This document shows, in pieces, positions 1 through 7,833 of a stretch of 16,823 nucleotides of DNA (position 1 is its first letter; each line of letters begins with the position of its first letter). Source of the DNA: an uncultured Clostridium sp. (GTDB lineage Bacteria > Bacillota_A > Clostridia > TANB77 > CAG-508). The notes beneath the pieces are model-generated. The model was not told the origin of the DNA. It searched no databases and saw nothing but the letters and a program-made list of their open reading frames with translations. The stretch is taken from NCBI GenBank assembly GCA_938045355.1, contig CALIMU010000019.1, positions 1 through 16,823 of the forward strand. The letters are read 5' to 3'. The position numbers and the translations under genes were made by a program.

Positions 1-2594
1 AATACTAACAATAACAATAATAATAATAGTAATAATAGTAATAATAATAAATCTACAAATGATACTGATAAAGATAAGAAAGAAAAGGAAGATAAGGAGA
101 ATAAGGAAAAAGAACAAGAAGATATAGAACGGAAAAGTAGGAAAAAGTTTTAAAATTGATCAAACAAATCCTATAAGTGATTTTTTGGGAGATATAGGAA
201 CAGGTATAGGACATTTATTAAATGGTGTTTTAGGTATAATATTTTTTGTCTTATATTTACCAGTAGTTATACTAGTTATAAGTATAATGGCACTTCTTAC
301 AATATTATTACAAGATTCAAGTAAAGATGCAGGAGCAGGAGAAGCAAAATCTGGATGGTTACTAACTCCAGACAAGATATTTATGAATAAAGTACCTATT
401 ACAAATATAGAAATATTTATAAATGGTAGTTTAGCAGAAAAAACAAAATTATCAGGATTTGTAAATGCAATTGCATCATGGTATAGAGTTATATTTTTAA
501 TATCTATAGCAATATTATTCTTTATTCTAATATATCTTTCAATAAGAGCAATGACATCTTCTCTTGCAAAAGATGTTGCAGAAATAAAAATGATGTTTTT
601 AAATTGGATAAAGAGTGTAATGATATTGTTCTTGATGATATTTATAATTGTAGGTGTAATATCATTAAATTCAGCATTTGTATCAATAATAACAAAAAGT
701 TTAGTAAATGAGAGTAAAGCACTTGAAAATCAAGTTATGGGTCTTGTAGCAGGAATATTAAGTTTTAATTTTATAAGAGAAACGATAAGTCTTGTAATAT
801 TATTTATAATATTATTTCAAACACTATCATTCTTAAGTGTATATGTTAAGAGACTTATAACTATAGGTTTTTATATATTAATTGCACCTATAATTTCAGT
901 TGCATATGCAATTGATGTTGTTGGGGATAAAAAAGCACAAAGTATGAGAAATTGGCTTACAAAATTTATGGGACTAGTTTTTGTACAACCATTCCACTTA
1001 TTATTATATACAATATTTGCAGGAACTGTTTTTAAGGTTGCAAATGCATCTGGTGGGATAGGAGGTCCTGGAGGTATAGTAACATTTACACCAGGAGGAT
1101 TAAATTTCGGATTATTAATATTATTACTTGCATTTTTTAAATTTTTTAAAGAAGCAGAAGAAATTCTAAAAGAAATGTTCCAATTTGATAAAGAGGTAAG
1201 TTTATCAAAAGGAGCAGGGTTTGCTAAGATGATAATATATGATCAAGGATTTAAGAGAATCGAAAAAATGGGGTCTAAGAAAAAAGATTCAGATAACTCA
1301 GAAAATGTACAAAAGCCTATATATATTAAAGCAAAAGAAATGTTTAATAATAAGAATAATAAACAAACAAATAATACAACAAATCAAAATCAATCACAAA
1401 CACAACAATCTACACAATCTGCAGGAGGTTTAGGATCAGCAGATAATGATACACAACAAACAAGTGCAGAAGAAACTAAAGCTAAAAATAAATTCATGGA
1501 AACTGTAGGAAAGACTACAGGAAAAGTATTTAATAGTAAAGCTGCAAAAGCTGTTAAAAATACTTATGTTTTTGCAGGAAAACATATTGCGCCAGCGATA
1601 ATACGGAGGTGCAGTAGGATTTACTGTTGCAGATAAAAACCCAGTAGATGAAATTATAGCAGGTGGTGTTGTAGGACATGCTATAGTGAACAAAGGAATT
1701 CTTCCAAGAGTAAATAATCAATTGAAAAAAATGGATTTACATAGGGATTATGGACAAAATGCACAAAAGTCTAGTAATAATGTTGAAGATCAATTACACA
1801 ATATTGAAAAAATAACAGGACAAAATTTTGATAATGCCACAGTTGAAGGAAAACAAAATATTGCAAATTTCTTAGAACAAGTTAAGAGTAAGATGGATAA
1901 TGGACAAATAATGAAGGATTTATCTACAGCACTTGATAAATATAGAGAACATTTAATGAAATTTGAGAATAAGACAAAATTTGAAGCAGATCTGCTTGTA
2001 ACAAAGAAATTAAATGAATTAAAAGAAAATAAGATTGATTATACAAATATAGAAGGACCAGAAAAAGATTTAGCGCTTGCATACAATCAAACAAAGATAG
2101 CAAGTGAAATAAGTGAATTTAATACAACAAATGCACCAATTAATGGAGATTTTAGAGATGTAGAATCATTATTACTTTCTGGAGGAACAAAAACTTCTGG
2201 AGATACACAAAAAATTAGTCAAAGAGAAGAATATAGGACTTTCAAAAATGAGATAAATGAAGTTATGTCAGAAATGAAAGAATATATGGAAGAAAATAAA
2301 AAGTTAAAAGAAAATATTGAAAAAATGATGAGAGCAGGACTTGATAAAGAAGAAGTAATGCAAAAATATGAGAAAATTCAGAAAAAAGTAAAAGTATTTA
2401 AAACTAAAGTGGAAAAGAAAGCGTTAAAACAAGACATAACAGATAAAGAACGTGAAGAATATGAAAGATTAATTACAAGAATTGAAACAAATGAATTAGG
2501 TAGTGTAAAAGAAGAAGAATATAAGAAATTAGTATTAGATACATTTGAAGGAAATACAGGAAATGAAGGAAACAGAAAAGAAGAAGAAAATTAA
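1..2594 (+). CDS. VirB6/TrbL-like polytopic membrane protein of a type IV secretion-like system (5' partial, two +1 shifts at CGG)
   Basis: One protein read in three frames: 1-129, 131-1603 and 1605-2594, joined by skipping the C of in-frame CGG codons at 130 and 1604. That gives at least 863 residues; the start lies upstream of the window. Order: an Asn-rich then Lys/Glu-rich linker (1-125); about seven hydrophobic segments near 222-310, 482-553, 605-668, 788-850, 857-916, 965-1033 and 1106-1144; an Asn/Gln-rich linker (about 1340-1480); a Gly-rich hydrophobic stretch across the second shift; and a long charged coiled coil to the C terminus. The core WYRVIFLISI, VYVKRLITIGFYILIAPIIS and FVQPFHLLLYTIF resembles the VirB6/TrbL-type channel proteins of Firmicutes conjugation clusters; this is from memory of the family. 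The usual code would yield separate pieces at 185-1636 and 1686-2594, but neither has a convincing ribosome binding site, and the restored joints (DIEGKVGKSF, APAIIGGAVGF) read smoothly. Confidence 0.72.
130..132 (+). other. In-frame CGG, +1 frameshift site 1 (VirB6-like gene)
   Basis: The codon order is GAT ATA GAA CGG in the upstream frame. Reading on in frame hits TAA at 151-153. Skipping the C gives GAA GGA AAA GTA GGA and runs directly into the long membrane-protein frame that stays open to 1634. The shifted residue is Gly. Confidence 0.85.
1604..1606 (+). other. In-frame CGG, +1 frameshift site 2 (VirB6-like gene)
   Basis: The order is GCG ATA ATA CGG. The unshifted frame gives RRCSRIYCCR and stops at 1634-1636. 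Skipping the C gives ATA GGA GGT GCA GTA GGA, a Gly/Ala-rich hydrophobic run continuous with the coiled-coil frame open to 2594. The shifted residue is Gly. Confidence 0.87.
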
Positions 2595-3108
2595 TAAAGA
2601 TGAAAGAAAGATTAAAATAATTTTAGGAATAATGTTAATACTTTTTGTATTAACATTGGTCTCATTTGTAATGTTAATTACAAAACTCTTTGAAAAAAAA
2701 GAAGAGCCTAAAGTCCCATATGTTAAAGGAATAGAAAAAAATGAAAAACTTGTGGAAAGATTAAAAGGGAAAAGTGAGTATGCAAGAATGAAAATATATT
2801 TAGGAGATATTGTTAAAAAATTAAATGAGAAAAATTATTCAGAGGTATATAAAAGACTTGCACCAGAATATAAGAAAAAATATTTTAATAGTTTAGAAGA
2901 GTTTGAAAAATATTTTAAAGACTATTATCCAGATTCATTTAGCATAAAACATGTTAATTTCGAAGCAATTGGGGATTATTATGTTGTAGAAACAGATATT
3001 ATAGCAAACAATTCAAATGAAGATAATAAAAATAAGAAGGGATTATATTTTGTTTTTAGAGAATATGATTTTAATGATTATGTATTTTCATTTAGTAAAA
3101 ATAAATAA
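2563..3108 (+). CDS. Bitopic VirB8/NTF2-like protein (first of a tandem pair)
   Basis: A 181-aa protein with a short Lys-rich cytoplasmic tail, one membrane segment at about residues 14-40 (IILGIMLILFVLTLVSFV) and an outside domain of about 130 residues. The domain runs helix, helix, then beta strands (YARMKIYLGDIVKKL through YYVVETDIIA), the pattern of small NTF2-like/VirB8-type domains. That fold call is by pattern only; I recognise no diagnostic motif. The ATG at 2563 lies inside the end of the previous gene (32-bp overlap) and is preferred to the in-frame TTG at 2545 because a purine-rich GAAGGAAATACAGG precedes it. The overlap suggests translational coupling. VirB8-like proteins are assembly factors of type IV secretion channels, which fits the VirB6-like neighbour. 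Confidence 0.65.
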   Translation: MKETEKKKKINKDERKIKIILGIMLILFVLTLVSFVMLITKLFEKKEEPKVPYVKGIEKNEKLVERLKGKSEYARMKIYLGDIVKKLNEKNYSEVYKRLAPEYKKKYFNSLEEFEKYFKDYYPDSFSIKHVNFEAIGDYYVVETDIIANNSNEDNKNKKGLYFVFREYDFNDYVFSFSKNK

Positions 3109-3125
3109 TAAAATGGGAGAAAAGT

Positions 3126-4100
3126 ATGCTTAGAAGATTATATACAAATATTAGACTAATAATAGGAAGATATTTAAGAGAAAATATGCTTAAAATTATC
3201 ATAATATTAGTTTTAATATTATTTGGTACAAGTATATATAATATGATATTAAATTATAATACAGAAGTAAGGCCAATAGTAACAAAAGATATAGAAACAC
3301 CAGTAATATCTAATCAAAAGTTTCCTTCAAAAATACAAGAAGAAGGATTAAAGAAAATAAATCAATTTTTAAATTATGTTAAAGAAGATAAAATAGACTT
3401 AGCTGCTGAAATGTTAACAGAAGATGCAAAATATTATTCTTTTAAAAATAAAAAAGAAGCAATAGGTTATATTATAGAAGTATATAAAGGCAAGAAATAT
3501 GATATTAAACCATATGCAAAAGTAGGGAATGATTATATATATCAAGTTAAAGTTTTTGAAGATATTCTTGAAACAGGATTAACAAATACGATATATTCGT
3601 TTACTGATACAAAAATGATTATAAAAAATGAAAATGGTAAAATAGGATTAAATATTAGAGGATATATAGGAAAATATAAAAGTTCTGGATTTTATGAAGA
3701 CAATAATTTAAAGGTAAATATAAAAGGAAAAAATGTTTGGGTAGAACATGAAGATTATCTATTAGAAATAACAAATAGAACTAATAATTATCTTGTGTTA
3801 AAAGATAAATCAAATAATACTGCACTTGCTGCAAGTCTAGAAGTTGGAAATAGTAATAGAAAATTAATTGATGAAGAAAATATAATATTAAAACCTTTAG
3901 AAACAAGAAATATATTATTGAGATTTCCTAAAATGTATTTTGCCGATAAGGATGCAACAGCAATTAATTTAGATTCAATAAGGGTTATAAAAGATTATAA
4001 TGAAATCTCAAATAGTAATTTATCTGATGAAAAATTAAAACAAAAGAATATATCAAATACACTTGCAGAATTTAAGATTAGAATAGAAATAGAAAAATAG
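3126..4100 (+). CDS. Bitopic envelope protein with NTF2-like and C-terminal beta-rich domains
   Basis: A 324-aa protein 17 bp after the previous gene, with GGGAGA about 7 bases before the ATG. It has a basic N-terminal tail and one membrane segment at about 23-43 (IIIILVLILFGTSIYNMIL). A first outside domain (about 65-175) has the order of the preceding protein: two helices, a KNKKEAIGYI helix, then strands YDIKPYAKVGNDYIYQVKVF. A second, beta-rich domain (about 190-324) includes YLLEITNRTNNYLVL and LKPLETRNILLRF, which reads like an Ig-type or carboxypeptidase-regulatory-like sandwich. It is probably a larger paralogue of the 2563-3108 protein and a VirB8-like scaffold of the same machine. 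Function is inferred from layout only. Confidence 0.62.
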   Translation: MLRRLYTNIRLIIGRYLRENMLKIIIILVLILFGTSIYNMILNYNTEVRPIVTKDIETPVISNQKFPSKIQEEGLKKINQFLNYVKEDKIDLAAEMLTEDAKYYSFKNKKEAIGYIIEVYKGKKYDIKPYAKVGNDYIYQVKVFEDILETGLTNTIYSFTDTKMIIKNENGKIGLNIRGYIGKYKSSGFYEDNNLKVNIKGKNVWVEHEDYLLEITNRTNNYLVLKDKSNNTALAASLEVGNSNRKLIDEENIILKPLETRNILLRFPKMYFADKDATAINLDSIRVIKDYNEISNSNLSDEKLKQKNISNTLAEFKIRIEIEK

Positions 4101-4116
4101 AAAGTGCAGGTAATAT

Positions 4117-4797
4117 ATGATAACATATTATGAAATATTAGAAGTTAGTAGGATGGCATCAAAAGAGGTAATAACTAAAGCATATAAGGTTTTAGTTAGA
4201 AAATATCATCCAGATTTAGAACAAGATGAAGGAAAGAAAGAAGAAGCGAAAGAAAAGATGGTTAGAATAAATGAAGCATATGAAACTCTTTCAGATGATG
4301 AAAAAAGAAAGAAATATGATGATACAATAGCCATATTAGAAGAAAAAGAAAGAATAGAAAAAGAAAAGAAAAAACAACAAGGTAAGACTCAAAATGTTAA
4401 TAGAAATATAGATAATGTTAATAGTAACAATAATATTAGTATTAATAATATAGATAATGCTAATAATTTGAATAATGATACAAAGTTACAAGAAGAGATG
4501 CAAAGGGCAGAAGAAGAGATACAAATGCATAAACAGAATATTGTAAATCAAATGTATGAGGATTATTATAATACTCTAAGAAGGATGGGATATAAAGTTG
4601 TAACTGTAAGACCTTTAAAAGAAAGGATAAAAGCATATGTGATAGCTGGTATAGTGATATTACTGTTAATATTAATATATAATATTCCATTTATACGAGG
4701 ATTTATATATAGTAAAGCATATGGAACAGTTTTTGAATTACCAGTAAAATTATTGGATGTTATTTTAACATTACCAATAAGAATGATACGATCATAA
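4117..4797 (+). CDS. Membrane-anchored J-domain protein (type III DnaJ-like)
   Basis: A 226-aa protein. Residues 2-67 are a clear J domain: YYEILEVS, then the helix [13 protein letters not shown] with the HPD motif at 31-33, then [22 protein letters not shown] stimulates Hsp70 (DnaK) ATPase. The Gly/Phe-rich and zinc-finger regions of true DnaJ are absent. An Asn-rich spacer follows (about 95-125), then a short charged helix, and one membrane segment at about 172-190 ([18 protein letters not shown]) near the C terminus. So the J domain most likely faces the cytosol, tethered to the membrane. It lies 16 bp after the preceding gene in the secretion-like operon; recruiting DnaK to substrates or assembly of that machine is an inference. 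Confidence 0.88.
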   Translation: MITYYEILEVSRMASKEVITKAYKVLVRKYHPDLEQDEGKKEEAKEKMVRINEAYETLSDDEKRKKYDDTIAILEEKERIEKEKKKQQGKTQNVNRNIDNVNSNNNISINNIDNANNLNNDTKLQEEMQRAEEEIQMHKQNIVNQMYEDYYNTLRRMGYKVVTVRPLKERIKAYVIAGIVILLLILIYNIPFIRGFIYSKAYGTVFELPVKLLDVILTLPIRMIRS

Positions 4798-4809
4798 TTG
4801 GAGAATAGA

Positions 4810-5688
4810 ATGGAAAAAAATGAAAAGAGATTTTTAATAATAGGAATAATAATTGCAATAATATTATTTTTAATACTTGTGGTATTTGGGATTATTTTTT
4901 ATTTAGGAATTATAGATAATAATAAAAAAGAAGAAAAGATAAATAGAAAAGGAAAAGAAACAGCTACAGTTCCATCAGATAAGAATTTTGTTGAAGATAG
5001 AGATGAAAATGTAATAAAAAATAATGGAAATATAAATAACACTACTTTTAAAGATTTAAGAAATATAGATTATTCACTAGGTGAATCATATCAATTTAGA
5101 GATATACGAAAAGGTGAAAAATATCTAGAAATAGTATTAGATAATAATGAGAAGATTGAAGCAAGACTTTTTGGAGATATTTCTAAAGATGCAGTTTCAG
5201 AATTAGAAAAGACAGAAAAAGCCGGAATATTGAAGAATTTCAAGATGAGTCTAGGAGATTTAGGAGAACTTATACCAATGTTTAATCAAAGAAATAATAA
5301 TACGTTCTCAAGTGGTCATACAGATGAAATAAATTTTAATTTATTACCATATAAAGGAGCTATAGTAGTAGAAAGTTATACAAATGAAAAAGGTGAGGAA
5401 ATTGGAGGATATTTCAAAATAATAGCAAGTACTTCAACAGATTCTAATAACCTATATATAAAAAATAAAGGGATAAATAATTCTATAGTAAAACAATTAG
5501 AAAAACATGGAGGAACATTACAAGGAAGATATTTAAGAAATGTTGTAATTGGTCAAATAACTAAGAATATAGAGGCTTTAGAAAAAAGAGTAAAAGAAAT
5601 AAAAGAAAGCAAGAAGAAAACTGAAAATTCAGATAATAATATAAACAATTATTTAGGTATAAAAGAAATGAATATAAAAATAAAATAG
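4810..5688 (+). CDS. Bitopic envelope protein, possible degenerate cyclophilin-type fold
   Basis: A 292-aa protein. I chose the ATG at 4810 over the in-frame TTG at 4798 because GGAG (4800-4803) sits 6 bases ahead of it. One membrane segment lies at about residues 5-33 (IIGIIIAIILFLILVVFGII), then a Lys/Asn-rich spacer and a soluble domain of about 160 residues. Segments such as LEIVLDNNEKIEARLFGDIS, EINFNLLPYKGAIVVES and GGYFKIIA are arranged as in cyclophilins (xIxIELF, hRGAIxMA, GGxFFI), but the usual catalytic Arg/Phe/His positions are not obvious. A cyclophilin-like fold is therefore a weak hypothesis, not a family assignment. The C terminus is a charged helix. It follows the J-domain gene directly. 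Confidence 0.55.
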   Translation: MEKNEKRFLIIGIIIAIILFLILVVFGIIFYLGIIDNNKKEEKINRKGKETATVPSDKNFVEDRDENVIKNNGNINNTTFKDLRNIDYSLGESYQFRDIRKGEKYLEIVLDNNEKIEARLFGDISKDAVSELEKTEKAGILKNFKMSLGDLGELIPMFNQRNNNTFSSGHTDEINFNLLPYKGAIVVESYTNEKGEEIGGYFKIIASTSTDSNNLYIKNKGINNSIVKQLEKHGGTLQGRYLRNVVIGQITKNIEALEKRVKEIKESKKKTENSDNNINNYLGIKEMNIKIK

Positions 5689-5729
5689 AATATAGAACAA
5701 AAGATAAGTAAAGATAAGTGAGAAATAAA

Positions 5730-6672
5730 ATGAAAGAATATGGGGAAGTAGATTTTTATAGAAATGATATTATAAAATATTATGATTTAGATAAAATTTT
5801 TAGAGATCAATTAAATTCATTAGATACATTAGATCCGTTTACAAGAAAACATAGTGAAAATGTAGGGAATTTAACTTGTAGGTTATGTGAAAAATTAAAA
5901 TTGGAAAAAGGATTTACAATATATACAAGTATTTGTGGATTCATACATGATATTGGAAAAATGTTTATAGATCCTAAAATTCTTCAAAAAGAAGGGAAAC
6001 TTACAGATGAAGAATTTGAAATAATGAAAACACATACAACTATTGGTTATAATATGTGTATGAAAGAACCTAAATTAAGACCATATAGTGCAGGTCCACT
6101 TTACCATCATGAAGCATTAGATGGAACAGGATATCCAAATCGGTTTAGTTGGTGATGAAATAATGTATGAAGGACAAATAATTAGGGTTGCAGATGAATT
6201 TGACGCTATAACATCAAAGAGACAATATAAGACACATATTGGAGTCGTAGATACTTTAAAAATTCTTATACAAAATTCAAAACCAGGACCTAAAAGCAAA
6301 AAAATTCAAAAAGGCTTTTTCAAAGTAGCTGTTGGAAAAAATAACAAGAAAATAGTACAAAAATTAATAGAAATAGTTGCAGAAGATACTGAATATGAAA
6401 TATATATAAAAGCAAAACATTTAGAACATATAAAAAATGAGATCAAAAGGTATACAGATGCTTTTAAATATTATGAAAAAGCAGAAAAGGAAAATAAAGA
6501 ATCTAAAAAAGAATATTATACAGAATATGCAAAAGGGTATCTAATAAGAGGAGAAGAATATGAACAGATACCTATATATTTAAAAGAAGCAGAAGAAACA
6601 TATAAGAAAAGGACAGACGAGATAGAAAATTTAAGACAAGAATATAAAGTGATAAGAAAATTAAGGGTTTGA
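5730..6672 (+). CDS. HD-GYP domain phosphohydrolase (one +1 shift at CGG)
   Basis: Read as 5730-6140 plus 6142-6672, skipping the C of CGG at 6141; 313 aa. Visible HD-GYP landmarks are H41 (TRKHSENVG), H73-D74 (FIHDIGK), H102 (KTHTTIGY), H126-H127-E128 and DGTGYP at 131-136, continued after the shift as NGL, then IIRVADEFDAITS. HD-GYP proteins typically hydrolyse cyclic-di-GMP; some act on other nucleotides. There is no N-terminal receiver or membrane segment. After residue about 190 comes a long charged helical tail unlike a standard output domain. The ATG at 5730 is preferred to the GTG at 5718, although its ribosome site is weak. Without the shift the product ends 5 residues after GYP, losing the DEFDAITS helix. 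It follows the secretion-like genes after 41 bp and may be co-transcribed. Confidence 0.85.
6141..6143 (+). other. In-frame CGG, +1 frameshift site 3 (HD-GYP gene)
   Basis: The order is TAT CCA AAT CGG. The unshifted frame reads RFSW and stops at TGA 6153-6155. Skipping the C gives GGA TAT CCA AAT GGT TTA, the family signature GYPxGL. This is the only one of the six sites where the Gly codon is GGT. The motif match makes the frame restoration nearly certain. Confidence 0.95.
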
Positions 6673-6697
6673 TATTACGATTTTGTTAGAATATAAT
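6669..6697 (+). promoter_or_regulatory. Sigma-A-type promoter of the alcohol dehydrogenase gene
   Basis: TTGATA at 6669-6674, a 17-base spacer, and TATAAT at 6692-6697. The -35 box overlaps the TGA stop of the HD-GYP gene. Transcription would start near 6704, about 28 bases before the ATG. Confidence 0.75.
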
Positions 6698-6715
6698 GTA
6701 ATTGTAAACATTATA
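6692..6715 (+). promoter_or_regulatory. Inverted repeat overlapping the -10 box, candidate operator
   Basis: TATAATGT at 6692-6699 and its reverse complement ACATTATA at 6708-6715 flank an 8-base spacer. The left arm contains the whole -10 box, so a dimeric repressor bound here would block transcription. Part of the symmetry could be chance in AT-rich DNA. It does not match the Rex site as I remember it. Confidence 0.35.
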
Positions 6716-6731
6716 AAAGTAGGAGGCATGT

Positions 6732-7764
6732 ATGAAGGCAGTAGTTGTAAATCAAGCATCAACAGGTGTTGAAATTGTTGATAGAGAATTAAGACCATTA
6801 GAAGAAGGGGAAGCTTTAGTTAAGGTAGAGTTTTGTGGAGTATGTCATACAGACTTACATGTTGCACATGGGGATTTTGGTAAAGTTCCTGGAAGAATAC
6901 TTGGACATGAAGGAATAGGAAAAGTAATAGAAGTTGCACCAAATGTAAAAAGTTTAAAAATAGGTGATAGAGTTAGTATTGCATGGTTTTTTGAAGGATG
7001 TGGAATGTGTGAATATTGTACAACAGGTAGAGAAACATTATGTAGAACAGTAAAAAATGCAGGATATACAGTTGATGGTGGAATGGCAGAATATGTAATA
7101 GTAAAAGCAAATTACGCAGTTAAAGTACCAGAAAATTTAGATCCAGCAGCAGCAAGTAGTATAACATGTGCAGGTGTTACAATGTATAAAGCATTAAAAG
7201 TAAGTAATGTAAGACCTGGTGAATGGGTTGTATTATATGGAGCAGGTGGACTTCGGAAATTTAGCAGTACAATATGCTAAAAAAGCTTTAAATATGAAAG
7301 TTATAGCGGTAGATATTAATGATGATAAATTAAATCTTGCAAAAGAAGTAGGGGCAGATTATATTATTAATTCTTTAAATGAAGATCCTACTAAGAAAAT
7401 TATGGAATTGACAAATGGAGGAGCACATGGAGCAGTTGTATCTGCAGTTGCTAAGGTAGCTTTTGATCAAGCAGTATATTCTGTAAGAGCAGGAGGAAGG
7501 GTAGTAGCAGTTGGGCTACCTTCAGAAATGATGGATATACCTATTATAAAAACAGTAATAGATGGGATAGAAGTCGTGGGTTCTATTGTAGGAACTAGAA
7601 AAGATCTAGAAGAAGCATTTGATTTTGGAGCAAGAGGAGTAGTAGTTCCAGTTGTACAAACAAGACCAATTGAAGATGCAATAAAAATTTTTGAAGAAAT
7701 GGAAAATGGAACAATACAAGGTCGTATGGTAATAGATATGGATTATCATAATAAGAATCGTTAA
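6732..7764 (+). CDS. adhP: Zinc-dependent alcohol dehydrogenase, AdhP-like (one +1 shift at CGG)
   Basis: Read as 6732-7253 plus 7255-7764; 343 aa, close to the usual 335-345 of the family. Catalytic zinc ligands are C38 (CGVCHTDLH), H59 (GHEGIG) with E60, and C146. Structural zinc cysteines are C90, C93, C96 and C104. After the shift the Rossmann motif GAGGLG is complete (170-175), and D194 ends the second strand (VIAVD), indicating NAD(H) preference. It should interconvert short primary alcohols and aldehydes in the cytosol, probably for redox balance in fermentation. A perfect AGGAGG (6721-6726) lies 5 bases before the ATG. The gene has its own promoter and a terminator. Without the shift the protein would end right after the first five residues of the nucleotide-binding loop, so a two-fragment enzyme is implausible. 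Confidence 0.92.
7254..7256 (+). other. In-frame CGG, +1 frameshift site 4 (alcohol dehydrogenase gene)
   Basis: The order is GGT GGA CTT CGG. The unshifted frame gives RKFSSTIC and stops at 7278-7280. Skipping the C gives GGT GGA CTT GGA AAT TTA, completing GxGGLG followed by NLAVQYAK. An AGGTGG lies a few bases upstream, but the other sites lack such an element, so it is probably just the GGT GGA codons. Confidence 0.95.
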
Positions 7765-7807
7765 TAAATATAAAAATATGAATAATTACTGAATTATTAA
7801 AATAAAG

Positions 7808-7833
7808 AAAAGAGGAATTAAATTTCCTCTTTT
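7808..7833. terminator. Bidirectional terminator between convergent genes
   Basis: AAAAGAGGAA (7808-7817) pairs with TTCCTCTTTT (7824-7833) around a 6-base loop. T-rich tracts lie on both sides. The hairpin overlaps the last codons of the minus-strand coiled-coil gene and lies 43 bases after the dehydrogenase stop. Confidence 0.65.

Noticed and set aside
1686..2594. Independent gene starting at GTG 1686
   Set aside because: It lacks a good ribosome site, and the same frame runs unbroken upstream to the CGG at 1604, continuing the membrane protein. The same reasoning applies to apparent starts at 6121, 7219, 10381 and 13175.
7245..7256. RF2-type programmed frameshift with a Shine-Dalgarno-like stimulator (AGGTGG before CTTC)
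   Set aside because: The other five sites lack such an element, and no stop codon is in the shift site. The purines are simply the Gly codons of GxGGLG.
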